Assembly (NCBI GenBank): GCA_016789105.1
Contig: JAEURN010000002.1
Coordinates: 179,617-243,616, forward strand
Length of the DNA stretch: 64,000 bases
Direction: 5' to 3'
DNA from: Armatimonadota bacterium
GTDB taxonomy: Bacteria; Armatimonadota; Fimbriimonadia; Fimbriimonadales; Fimbriimonadaceae
The notes beneath the pieces are model-generated. The model was not told the DNA's origin and did not search any database. It saw only the letters and a list, made by a program, of their open reading frames with translations. Below are positions 9,750 to 17,899 of this stretch, piece by piece. Position 1 is the stretch's first letter, and the number at the start of each line of letters is the position of its first letter. The translations under genes and the position numbers were made by a program.

Positions 9750-11192
9750 ATGAGGCCGTCTCTTATGCCTGCCACCGGATACATCGCCAAAATCGGACTG
9801 GTTTGTTTTGCCGCCGTTTCTGTTGCCGCCATTACGCCACTCCGGCGCGACACCCCGATGTTCACCCAGGACGAGATCCGGGCAATCCAGGCCTTTTGGG
9901 GTCAGCCCGGAAGGCATGGCAGCGGCTTCCCGCCATCGGCAGCCCAAAGTGGCCCCTATGCCCCGCGGCAAACCGCCGAAGGCTCCAAATGGCTGCTCGA
10001 CTACTTCAAGGCCCGGGGCAACGGCGGCAAGATCCTCCCCACCCAAAACCCCGCCGCCACCACCGAACGGCAAGCCATTTGGGATTCTTGGATCGAACAG
10101 CGCTACACCTGGGATGAATGGCAAGCCCGCATCAGGTGCTGGGACCTCAACCAAAAGGAAACTGGGCGCGCACTCCCGGGCCCCTCAATGCCCGACGGCC
10201 AAACCCCCGCCCAGCCGGGGCCGATCCCAGATGACCTCAAGGCCTTGGCCGGCGAACCACCAGCATTTGTCGCCGCCTTCACCCCCAAGCTCTACACCAC
10301 CGATTTCGGCGATTTCGTCCACACCGCAGGCGACAACGTTGCCGTGCGGCGCAAATACGCCTATTACCGGTTCCCTGCCGGGATCATGGACGCCGGAACT
10401 CCCATGAAAGGCGATGTCAAGGCGCTGGAACCCCTCTTCGCCAAAGCCGGGGTCACCGATTCCCAACTCCGAGTCATGGGGGCGGTTTCTATGCTGGAAG
10501 GAGGATTCGACAGCATCAACACCTACGACACGGGCTATGTCAGTGCCGGATTCATCCAGTTCGCCTCCCTTAGCGAGGGGGCCGGGTCGCTTGGGGCCGT
10601 CCTATTGGAGATGAAGCAGCACGATCCCAAGGCCTTTCAAAGCGACTTCCGGAGATTCGGGCTCGACGTGACCTCCGACGGGCGGCTTGTCGCCCTCCAA
10701 CTGGAAACCGGTGAGGAACGGATCGGGCCCGCCGCCAATGCGGAAATCATCAACAACCGGCGGTATGCTAGTGCTTTCGTCCGTGCCGGCCGCCTCAGCC
10801 AAGCCTTCCGGATGGCCCAGATCCGGGTCGCCGTCGACCGCTACTACCCGGCCGACGACCTTGTGACCGTCACCGTCGCTGGCTCGCCCCAAACCGCCAA
10901 AGTCCGCGACTTCATCAAAACCGAGGCCGGTATGGCTACTTTGATGGATCGCAAAGTCAACACGGGCAAGTTTGGCGACCTCGTCCCTATCTGTGAATCG
11001 TTGGCCGCCGATTATGGACTGAGCGATATAAAAGAACTCGCCAAACTCGAATTCCAAATTGTCCGGGCAATGAAATACCGCAAAGACTACATGGATCAGG
11101 CGTACACTCTCACCAAGCCGCGCGATCTGGGCTTGACCCGGTCTCGCGGTGGCGACGGGCGCACCCCCCCGCCGGGCAAACGGGGCGGATGA
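9750..11192 (+). CDS. Exported lysozyme-like protein, tandem copy 2
   Basis: Paralogue of the preceding gene, 480 residues. An N-terminal hydrophobic segment (IAKIGLVCFAAVSVAAI) should direct export or anchoring. Residues about 240-460 carry the shared core: SMLEGGFDSINTYDTGY, AGFIQFASL, then AGMATLMDRKVNTGKFGDL. It lacks the long Pro-rich tail of copy 1 but has a short Arg/Gly end. A TACAAT box at 9740-9745 lies only 4 bases before the ATG at 9750, so the in-frame ATG at 9765 may be the true start. The function is inferred to be glycan hydrolysis, with no biochemical family assigned. Confidence 0.7.
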   Translation: MRPSLMPATGYIAKIGLVCFAAVSVAAITPLRRDTPMFTQDEIRAIQAFWGQPGRHGSGFPPSAAQSGPYAPRQTAEGSKWLLDYFKARGNGGKILPTQNPAATTERQAIWDSWIEQRYTWDEWQARIRCWDLNQKETGRALPGPSMPDGQTPAQPGPIPDDLKALAGEPPAFVAAFTPKLYTTDFGDFVHTAGDNVAVRRKYAYYRFPAGIMDAGTPMKGDVKALEPLFAKAGVTDSQLRVMGAVSMLEGGFDSINTYDTGYVSAGFIQFASLSEGAGSLGAVLLEMKQHDPKAFQSDFRRFGLDVTSDGRLVALQLETGEERIGPAANAEIINNRRYASAFVRAGRLSQAFRMAQIRVAVDRYYPADDLVTVTVAGSPQTAKVRDFIKTEAGMATLMDRKVNTGKFGDLVPICESLAADYGLSDIKELAKLEFQIVRAMKYRKDYMDQAYTLTKPRDLGLTRSRGGDGRTPPPGKRGG

Positions 11193-11232
11193 CAAGCATC
11201 CCTTTGGCGTCACAATAGGGACAACCCGTCCT

Positions 11233-11973
11233 ATGGAAGCCAAGACCCCTACCGCCCACCCCCCGATCGTCAGCTACCAAGAGTGGCGGAGGGCCCGGGT
11301 AGACCACCTGGCCAAGGAAAAAGAACTCACCCGGCAGCTCGACCAACTCCAGGCCGAGCGCCGACGCCTGCCGATGCACAAGGTGGAAAAGAACTACCGG
11401 TTCACCGGGCCGGAAGGCGAAGTTACCCTCCTCGACCTCTTCGGCATAAACCACACGCTGGTGGTCTACCATTTCATGTTCGACCCTGAATGGGAGCAAG
11501 GGTGCCCAGGCTGCACGGCATGGACGGACGGCATCAGCCGGGACACCGTGGATTCGGCCGCCAACCGGGGGATCGGGTACATCCACGTGTCGCGGGCGCC
11601 ACTGGAAAAACTCCAAGCCTACGCAGAGCAGAAGGGATGGTGGTTGCCCTGGTACTCCTCGCTGGGCAGCGATTTCAACTACGACTTTCAAGCCACTCTG
11701 GACGACAGCATCAAAGAACCCGAATACAACTACCGCACCCGCGACGAAGTCGAAGCCGCCCACGGCAAACGCCCGGAGTTCAAAGGAGAAACCCCGGGCC
11801 TCAGCGTGTTTCTGCGCGTCGGCGCCGACGTCTACCACACCTACAGCACCTATGAGCGGGGGGTCGAGCCCATGATCCAATCGTATGGTCTGATGGGCTT
11901 CACCCCATACGGGCGGCAAGAGGATTGGGAAGACTCGCCGACCGGCTGGCCTCAACGCCCGACTTACGGGTAA
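11233..11973 (+). CDS. DUF899 thioredoxin-like protein
   Basis: The 246 residues match the DUF899 family of thioredoxin-fold proteins: an N-terminal EWRRARVDHLAKEKELTR, then KNYRFTGPEGEVTLLDLFG, YHFMFDPEWEQGCPGCTAW (the CPGC redox-like pair) and a C-terminal HTYSTYERGVE. Function in this family is not established. The GCPGC motif suggests a redox role by inference. The ATG at 11233 precedes the conserved N-terminal helix; earlier in-frame starts would overlap the upstream gene's end. It stands alone between the lysozyme-like pair and an intergenic repeat. Confidence 0.88.
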   Translation: MEAKTPTAHPPIVSYQEWRRARVDHLAKEKELTRQLDQLQAERRRLPMHKVEKNYRFTGPEGEVTLLDLFGINHTLVVYHFMFDPEWEQGCPGCTAWTDGISRDTVDSAANRGIGYIHVSRAPLEKLQAYAEQKGWWLPWYSSLGSDFNYDFQATLDDSIKEPEYNYRTRDEVEAAHGKRPEFKGETPGLSVFLRVGADVYHTYSTYERGVEPMIQSYGLMGFTPYGRQEDWEDSPTGWPQRPTYG

Positions 11974-11997
11974 GGAACTTGGGGGTGCCATTGGCGG

Positions 11998-12053
11998 AGC
12001 CAGTGCCGTTGCTCCCCTCCCCAAGACTGGGGAGGGTTGGGAGGGGTTGACCT
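11998..12053. repeat. Hairpin-forming intergenic repeat, copy 1
   Basis: This 56-base unit is repeated at 12153-12208 with a single mismatch (GCTCCCCTC against GCCCCCCTC). It contains the stem CCCTCCCC-AAGACT-GGGGAGGG and a further GGGAGGGG. About 30 bases downstream both copies are followed by CGAACC-C/G-CGGGCTTGGCC, so the duplicated unit is roughly 100 bases. It resembles REP-type dispersed palindromes. Confidence 0.8.
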
Positions 12054-12152
12054 TTCAACCGACAAAGCCCGAACGAAACTAGCCGAACCCCGGGCTTGGC
12101 CAAAGCCAATCCCGGGCCACCCTGTTAACGCAGTTCATAGTGCCTCTGGCAA

Positions 12153-12208
12153 AGCCAGTGCCGTTGCCCCCCTCCCCAAGACTGGGGAGGGTTGGGAGGG
12201 GTTGACCT
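12153..12208. repeat. Hairpin-forming intergenic repeat, copy 2
   Basis: Second copy of the 56-base unit, 155 bases from the first and in the same orientation, ending about 57 bases beyond the stop of hmgA. The two copies fill most of the 292-base gap between the DUF899 gene and hmgA. I see no gene in that gap. Confidence 0.8.
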
Positions 12209-12265
12209 AACTACCCACAGAAGCTATACCCGAACCGCGGGCTTGGCCAGCGGTATGCAAGAGAT

Positions 12266-13462
12266 CTACCGCCCCGGATCGTCCAAGCCATTCCCCTCGG
12301 TCGGGGTCTGCCAGCTCTTCCAATAATCCGGATCTTCGATCGCAACCGCATCTGCCGTCAGCTTCAGCGGCTTGAAGGTGTCCATCATCACGGCAAGTTC
12401 CTTGGTCTCGGTGTGCGGCATGCTCGCTTCCACCGCGCCCGGCTGCGGCCCGTGCGGGATCCCGAGCGGGTGCAACGTGATCGATCCTTCTTGGATCCCT
12501 TTACGTGAACCGAACTTGTCGTTGCAGTAATAGAGCACTTCGTCGGAATCCACGTTGGAGTGGTTGTACGGGATCTTGATCGCCTCGGGGTGGAAATCCA
12601 AAATACGCGGGCAGAACGAACACACCACAAACCCACCCGTCGCAAAGGTCTGATGGATCGGCGGCGGCATGTGAAGTTGCCCGGTGATCGGTTGGAAATC
12701 GTGGATCGAAAACGCCACCGGATAAACAAAACCATCCCAACCCACAATGTCGAACGGGTGATACGGGAAGGTGTACAGAGTATGCCGCCCACGGGACCGG
12801 ACAATGACATTGTGGTCGGCCCGGATCTTTTTGGTCACCAGTTCGTGCGGGGGCCGAAAATCGCGCTCGGTAAACGGGGCGTGCTCCATCAATTGCCCGT
12901 AGGCGTTCCGGTACCGGCGGGGCGTGGTCACCGGTGTGAAGCTCTCCATCACCACCAAGCGGACGGGATAGGTGTTGAACGACATGCGGTAGATCGTCCC
13001 CCGGGGGACGACCACATAGTCCCCCTTGCGGATTTCCACACTGCCGTACATCGACTCCAACATGCCATCGCCATCGTGGACGAAGTAAATCTCATCAGCA
13101 TCGGCGTTCTTGAAAAACCGGTCTACCGCCATCGGTTCGGCAACCAGCGCCTGGGCCCAGGTGCAATCCCCATTGCCCATGAGGACCTTGCGCCCGGTGA
13201 CAAAGTCGCCGTGCGGGACGAGTTGCGCGGCTTTGAGGTGCCGGTGCCGCAACGGCTCGTCTTCCAAATAAACCGGCTTCACCGAGCCCATATCCTCCCA
13301 CGCCTTGACTTCTGTGGGGAGGTTGATGTGGTACATCGTCGTCATCGGGCCGTCAAAGCCGTGGGTGCTGAAGAGCTGTTCGGCATAGAGATTCCCGTCG
13401 GCATCACGGAATTGGATGTGCTTTTTGCGGGGCAACTCGCCAAGGGCATGGTAGCGGATCAT
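12266..13462 (-). CDS. hmgA: Homogentisate 1,2-dioxygenase
   Basis: Opens the ring of homogentisate to maleylacetoacetate in tyrosine/phenylalanine breakdown (cytoplasmic, Fe(II)). The 398 residues have a cupin core. The iron ligands are visible as His and Glu in PYNHSNVDSDEVLYY and His in HPLGIPHGPQPG. The substrate-side region HTLYTFPYHPFDIVGWDG is also present. The length is near the shorter bacterial members. The start at 13462 (MIRYHALGELPRKKHIQF) matches the conserved beginning; the upstream in-frame extension is not conserved-looking. No other genes of the homogentisate pathway are adjacent. Confidence 0.93.
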   Translation of the reverse strand: MIRYHALGELPRKKHIQFRDADGNLYAEQLFSTHGFDGPMTTMYHINLPTEVKAWEDMGSVKPVYLEDEPLRHRHLKAAQLVPHGDFVTGRKVLMGNGDCTWAQALVAEPMAVDRFFKNADADEIYFVHDGDGMLESMYGSVEIRKGDYVVVPRGTIYRMSFNTYPVRLVVMESFTPVTTPRRYRNAYGQLMEHAPFTERDFRPPHELVTKKIRADHNVIVRSRGRHTLYTFPYHPFDIVGWDGFVYPVAFSIHDFQPITGQLHMPPPIHQTFATGGFVVCSFCPRILDFHPEAIKIPYNHSNVDSDEVLYYCNDKFGSRKGIQEGSITLHPLGIPHGPQPGAVEASMPHTETKELAVMMDTFKPLKLTADAVAIEDPDYWKSWQTPTEGNGLDDPGR

Positions 13463-13684
13463 GGTCTTCTTGACCTCAATGCTACCCGGAGATTTCCCTG
13501 GGTCTTTTGGCCTATTTGCTACCTGCTCCCCCTGCAGAACTACGGGCAATACGCCGCTATCCATACCAGGACAACCAGACTTCGGATGAAACGGCACGAC
13601 AGGTGCGAGCCTGATCACGCAAAGCCACGGATCTCAAGCAGACCGCCGGGTTACCAAACGAATTCCATCGCAGAGGTCAGTTGA

Positions 13685-13945
13685 ATGAAAATCTCCAACC
13701 AGCAAATCGAAGAAATCAAAAAAGGGAACCCCGTGTCGCAAACCCAGGTCGACGCCGCCGTCATCCGCCTGACCGATGCAAACTTGATTTCTGAACTCAC
13801 CGCCAAAGTGAACGAGATGCCCGACCGGGACGAAATGGTCGCCGAACTCAAAGCCAAAATCGAGTCAGGGGCCTATCACCCAACCGGCGAGGAAATCGCC
13901 GACACGATGATCCGGCGCGCCATCGCCGACCGCATCACGCAATAA
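13685..13945 (+). CDS. flgM: FlgM-like anti-sigma-28 factor
   Basis: FlgM holds the flagellar sigma factor (FliA/SigD) until the hook is finished. The 86-residue product has the FlgM plan: short, with a flexible N-terminal half and a C-terminal helical region ELKAKIESGAYHPTGEEIAD, which matches the family pattern in which an Ile-x-x-Gly-x-Tyr turn is followed by a last helix ending IAD. A good ribosome binding site (AGAGGTCAG) precedes the ATG. A Rho-independent terminator lies downstream, so it is monocistronic. motA and motB at 16-17.8 kb support a flagellar context. FlgM is poorly conserved, so confidence is moderate. Confidence 0.75.
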   Translation: MKISNQQIEEIKKGNPVSQTQVDAAVIRLTDANLISELTAKVNEMPDRDEMVAELKAKIESGAYHPTGEEIADTMIRRAIADRITQ

Positions 13946-13986
13946 GACCTTTTGAACCAGGACACCCCAATCCATCCTCCACAAAA

Positions 13987-14015
13987 ACGCCCGGCCAGGT
14001 TGCCGGGCGTCTTTT
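13987..14015 (+). terminator. Rho-independent terminator after flgM
   Basis: A perfect 9-bp stem ACGCCCGGC / GCCGGGCGT with a 6-base loop, followed by CTTTTG, 42 bases after the flgM stop. Confidence 0.85.
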
Positions 14016-14089
14016 GTTGATAGCGGATGTCCTAATTGAAACGTCAGAACGGCTAACCTTGTTATCCTAACCGGGGTCTTCCCCGCCCT

Positions 14090-15637
14090 ATGCCGACCCT
14101 GCGACGAGACCCCGACGGCACCTGGACCGTTGTCGAAGACAGCCCGGGACAGTTCAACCCGGTTCCGCTGGCCGTTGCCGCCAGCGTCCTTATCCTTGCC
14201 GGAGTCGGGTACCTGGGGTTCAAAGCCGCCACCAGCGGCACGGCAACTGGCGAGCGCCTCACGTATCCGGAGCCTCCCCGCACCCCGGCCACCCGCAAGC
14301 CAGAGTCAAACCCCAAGCGCACTCTCCCACCCGTCGCCAAACCGGCCACCCCCAGCCTCAAACCGGAGCCGCGCGCCAAGCCCGCGGCCAAACCCGCGGC
14401 CAAACCGGCGGCCGAACCAAAAACTGCCCCGTTGCCGGTTGCGGCCAAACCGGAGCCAGAATCCAAGATGGGAGCCGGCGGGAACCCCATACCCCGATCC
14501 AATTCAACGCCGCCCAACAAACAAGAACCGCCGCCCGCCAAACCCACTGAGCCAAAGGAAGCACCCGTGGCAACCCCGCCAACCCGCCGGGAACCCCCTC
14601 GCCCCCCTCTGCAAAGGTTCACGCTGCCCCCAAATGGAGAGAGGGCATCCACCTTCGTCCCGCCCCGACGGGATTACGTGCCACCAGTTTATGGACAAAT
14701 CAGGCTTGGGGCTTTTGCGGGAGAAGCGGCCCACCTAGCGGGGATCACATACATCAGCACCGTCGGCCTTTCCGACCCCGCCCGGTATGCGGAATACCGG
14801 GAATCGGTTCACCAGACCTACGGAGTCGATCTGGAGGACATGAACTATTTTTCTTTGGAGGCCAAAGACCTGGACAGTCGGATCCGCAGCTTCCAGGCTT
14901 GGCTCCTGATGGCCGGCCGATATGGGGATGTCACGGTCGCCCTTGAACCGCCCTACGACACGAAGTTCGAGGTGTTCCACGATTCCGCGACAATGGCCAA
15001 GCTTGCCGTTGCCTTCCAAAGGGCAAAGGAAGCCGGGATCACGGTTTGGATCCGTTTTGCCAGCGAAAGCAACCTTCACGGCTCCAAGTACAGCGTCACC
15101 GACAACCCCGATGTGTATCACGATGCGGCGGCCGAATTCAAAGCGCAGATGCCCGACAACGTCAAGCTCGTTTTTTCGCCCCTCATCAACACATTCGTCG
15201 CGGGATCGGCCGCCCAGCGGCCGCTCGCCGCCCGGATGTACCTCGGCCAAAGCGGCAAGGTTGTTTGGGATCGCATTGGGGGAACGATCTACCGCACCGA
15301 CCAACCTTTGGAACCCACCTATCGCGCGTATTACGACTTCATGTCCTCGCTGGATCCCAAAACCCCGTTCCAGATTTGCGAGGTGGGAGGTCCCTATTCG
15401 CGACGCCAGGAAACGCTCGCCTTCCTCAAAACCTGCAGCTCCGGTGGTTTCCCACGGTTGGTCAAAGTCAACCTGTTTGCCCGGGACATCAACCGCCGTG
15501 CCGACCCGAACGCCGAATTCGGGTTCATCGAACCGAGCCTCAAAAGCCGAGGCTTTGAAAGGGCGGTCGCCACCAAGCGGCCAAGCCTGGCCGCAAGCTT
15601 CCTTAAGCCGGTTTTGTCGGCTTCGCGACGGGGTTAA
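14090..15637 (+). CDS. Membrane-anchored GH26-like glycoside hydrolase with Pro/Lys/Ala-rich stalk
   Basis: The 515 residues start with a short cytoplasmic tail, one membrane helix (about residues 26-46, LAVAASVLILAGVGYLGF), and then a ~150-residue low-complexity stalk with repeats of KPAA. The C-terminal ~310 residues look like a TIM-barrel of the GH26 (beta-mannanase) type: WIRFASESNLHG carries the candidate acid/base Glu where GH26 has RHEMNG, and FQICEVGGPY carries the candidate nucleophile Glu. The catalytic domain should face the periplasm or outside. The substrate is unknown. Its 3' end overlaps the convergent gene at 15603 by 35 bases. Confidence 0.75.
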   Translation: MPTLRRDPDGTWTVVEDSPGQFNPVPLAVAASVLILAGVGYLGFKAATSGTATGERLTYPEPPRTPATRKPESNPKRTLPPVAKPATPSLKPEPRAKPAAKPAAKPAAEPKTAPLPVAAKPEPESKMGAGGNPIPRSNSTPPNKQEPPPAKPTEPKEAPVATPPTRREPPRPPLQRFTLPPNGERASTFVPPRRDYVPPVYGQIRLGAFAGEAAHLAGITYISTVGLSDPARYAEYRESVHQTYGVDLEDMNYFSLEAKDLDSRIRSFQAWLLMAGRYGDVTVALEPPYDTKFEVFHDSATMAKLAVAFQRAKEAGITVWIRFASESNLHGSKYSVTDNPDVYHDAAAEFKAQMPDNVKLVFSPLINTFVAGSAAQRPLAARMYLGQSGKVVWDRIGGTIYRTDQPLEPTYRAYYDFMSSLDPKTPFQICEVGGPYSRRQETLAFLKTCSSGGFPRLVKVNLFARDINRRADPNAEFGFIEPSLKSRGFERAVATKRPSLAASFLKPVLSASRRG

Positions 15638-15902
15638 CCACCATCACCTGGTCCACAACCCCCACGTACCAGATTCCCGCCTCGCCACCCTTTTGCTCGT
15701 GCCAGTCGTACAGGTATCCGTCCACCAGCCGGATGTCGGAGATCCTGCCCATCAGCATGGTTTTGGGCACCATCAGCTCGGCAAGAACCGGGTAGCAGTC
15801 GCTGGGGAGCGGGGGCTTCATCAACCGGTAGTCGTCCGTCACGTCCACTACCACCACCCTGGCCAAGTTGTGTTCCCAAAGGTTCCCGTCGATGACCGCC
15901 AT
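15603..15902 (-). CDS. Small hypothetical protein
   Basis: Not recognised. The 99 residues (from the ATG at 15902) are a compact alpha/beta-type sequence with several hydrophobic strands (ARVVVVDV, GIWYVGVVDQVMVVNPV), and no signal or membrane helix. It lies downstream of motB in the same direction with a 94-base gap, so it may be read through from motAB. An ATG at 16055 would extend the frame into motB and is unlikely. Its end overlaps the convergent GH26-like gene by 35 bases. Strand-rich composition and ordinary codon use favour a real gene, but support is limited. Confidence 0.5.
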   Translation of the reverse strand: MAVIDGNLWEHNLARVVVVDVTDDYRLMKPPLPSDCYPVLAELMVPKTMLMGRISDIRLVDGYLYDWHEQKGGEAGIWYVGVVDQVMVVNPVAKPTKPA

Positions 15903-15996
15903 GCCGCTACGGGTCCAGACGGCAGGGCGGGCCGGTTCGGCGCGGAAAGTTTTGCACTGCCCAGTCTCGATTGGGCGCGGAGTTTGACCAGGCAGT

Positions 15997-16917
15997 CTAG
16001 TGGCCTTCGGATTGAGAACTGGTTTGGGCCTCGCCGATCTTTTTCCGGATCGCATCCCGCGGCCCCGCCGGGTTCACAAAAACACCTTCGACGCTCTCGT
16101 CGTGGATCTCGGTCGGCATCTTGACGGTGTCGCCCCGCAAGTATTTGTAGGGGAGCAATACGGTCACCCGGCGGTTGCTGAAGTGGTACGGGTCGTCGGG
16201 TTTGCGCAAATCCGTGTCCGCTCGGCCTTCCGCGCCGATGATCTGAGAAGGGCTGATGCCGCTGGCCATCATCAGGCGGCGGACTTCGTTGGCGCGATCG
16301 CTGCTCAAATCAAAGTTGTCGTAGCCAGAACCGGGGTACGGGCGGGCGTCGGTATGCCCATCGATCTTCATCGGCCGGCCCGTCTTGGCCAAGACCGGGG
16401 CCAGTTTCCGGAACACCAAACGGGCTTGGTCGCGAATGCTGGAGCTGCCAATTTTGAAGAACACTTCCCCCCCGGCCTCGTTTTCAATGAGCTCCAAGAC
16501 GAGCCCCTCGTTGGTCTGGGAAACCTGCAAGTCGCCGTTCTGGGCCAGCTTTTTGAGGTCTTTGTCCTCGCTGACCGCCTTTTCCAAATCCCGCTGGACG
16601 TTGTCCATCGCGGCCTTCTCCTTCATCAGCCCATCGTCGCCGCTTGAATCCTTGGAGTTTTGGAGTGAACGGGGTTGGGCCACCGGGCCAATGCCGACCT
16701 TGAACGTGGGGACTGTTTTGTGAAATCCGGTCGGGTCGTTGAAATAGGCGGCAATCGCCTCCTTTTGGTCTTGAGACATGCCCAAGATCCACATGACCAT
16801 GAAAAAGGCCATCATCGCCGTCACAAAGTCGGCATAGGCCACTTTCCAAGCGCCGCCATGGTGTCCATGGCCGCCCTTTTTGACCTTTTTGACGATGATC
16901 GGGGTGCCTTCTTGCAT
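15997..16917 (-). CDS. motB: Flagellar motor stator protein MotB
   Basis: Stator subunit that binds peptidoglycan and carries the ion-channel aspartate. In 306 residues: a basic N-terminus, one membrane helix with Asp30 in AYADFVTAMMAFFMVMW, a linker/plug region, and a C-terminal OmpA-like domain with DGHTDARPYPGSGYDNFDLS and the NRRVTVLL end. Its ATG lies 10 bases after the motA stop, so the two form an operon. The motif around Asp30 looks like proton-type MotB, but ion choice cannot be proven from it. Confidence 0.95.
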   Translation of the reverse strand: MQEGTPIIVKKVKKGGHGHHGGAWKVAYADFVTAMMAFFMVMWILGMSQDQKEAIAAYFNDPTGFHKTVPTFKVGIGPVAQPRSLQNSKDSSGDDGLMKEKAAMDNVQRDLEKAVSEDKDLKKLAQNGDLQVSQTNEGLVLELIENEAGGEVFFKIGSSSIRDQARLVFRKLAPVLAKTGRPMKIDGHTDARPYPGSGYDNFDLSSDRANEVRRLMMASGISPSQIIGAEGRADTDLRKPDDPYHFSNRRVTVLLPYKYLRGDTVKMPTEIHDESVEGVFVNPAGPRDAIRKKIGEAQTSSQSEGH

Positions 16918-16927
16918 GACCCCTCCT

Positions 16928-17776
16928 TTATGCCGCCTTCACAGCCTCTTCCAGTTCCACGAACCCGGGCCGGATGCTCGGCTCGATCTGGCGGCGGGCA
17001 AATTCGATGCAGGTGATTGGCGATTCGCCGCGGGCAAAGCTGAACAAGGCGTGGCGGATGCAATTCAGATACATCCCTTCGGCCTGGATCTTGGTCGCGA
17101 TGGATTTGCTCAACGGGGCGCAGATGACATACCCGATGAAGATCCCCATGAACGTCCCGACAAGGGCGGCGGCGACCGAACTCCCGATCACTTCCGGGCC
17201 CTCGTTGATCTTGCCCATCGTGATGATAACCCCCAAAACGGCAGCAACAATCCCAACGGCTGGCATCGCGTCGCCGACGGTCTGCAGGGCTTCGGCCGGG
17301 CGGTGCTCCTCTTCGTGGGCGATCTCCAAATCCATTTCCATCATTTCGGAAAGGTCGTGAGGGCCAACGGCACCGGTAAGGATCACCTTCAACGTGTCGC
17401 AGAAGAAGTGCTCGGCGTGGTGGTTGTTCAAGAAACTTGGGTATTTGCTGATGATCGCGCTTTCTTTCGGGTTTTCCACATGTTGTTCCAGACCGAGGAG
17501 CCCTTCCTTCCTGGCCACGTTGAACAACTCGTACATCATCTTAAGGAGTTCGACATAATTCTCTTTGGACGGCGGGGCTTTCAATAGCCCGATCACCGCC
17601 TTAATGGTGGCTTGGAACGTCTTAAGTCCAAAGGAGCCCAAAAAGATCCCGAGGGCGGCCCCCACCAAAATGATGATTTCCGTCGGCTGGATGAGGATGC
17701 CAATCTGCCCGTGGTGCATGACGTACCCGAGCAGCGTACAGACGATCCCGATGATGATCCCGATGAATGCGAACAT
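16928..17776 (-). CDS. motA: Flagellar motor stator protein MotA
   Basis: Partner of MotB in the stator channel. The 282 residues have four membrane helices: two at the N-terminus (IGIIIGIVCTLLGYVMH and IIILVGAALGIFLG), a long cytoplasmic loop with charged helix residues, then GDAMPAVGIVAAVLGVIITM and VAAALVGTFMGIFIGYVI. The TGIVAAVLG-like segment and the following GTFMGI are family hallmarks. No other flagellar structural genes are adjacent. An inverted repeat GCCGGACG/CGTCCGGC lies just upstream of the start. Confidence 0.95.
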   Translation of the reverse strand: MFAFIGIIIGIVCTLLGYVMHHGQIGILIQPTEIIILVGAALGIFLGSFGLKTFQATIKAVIGLLKAPPSKENYVELLKMMYELFNVARKEGLLGLEQHVENPKESAIISKYPSFLNNHHAEHFFCDTLKVILTGAVGPHDLSEMMEMDLEIAHEEEHRPAEALQTVGDAMPAVGIVAAVLGVIITMGKINEGPEVIGSSVAAALVGTFMGIFIGYVICAPLSKSIATKIQAEGMYLNCIRHALFSFARGESPITCIEFARRQIEPSIRPGFVELEEAVKAA

Positions 17777-17899
17777 GAGTCTCTGGCCCGACGCCGGACG
17801 CCGTCCGGCAATTGTGCCGGGGCGCCTACCGGGATTCTCGGCTTGCCGGCTTCCCGACCTTAGCCCGGTTTCTCAGGTTTTGGGACGGGGGGTGCGCCG

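Noticed and set aside
11974..12265. CRISPR array
   Set aside because: Only two repeat units of about 100 bases with internal palindromes; no short regular repeats and spacers, and no cas genes in the window.
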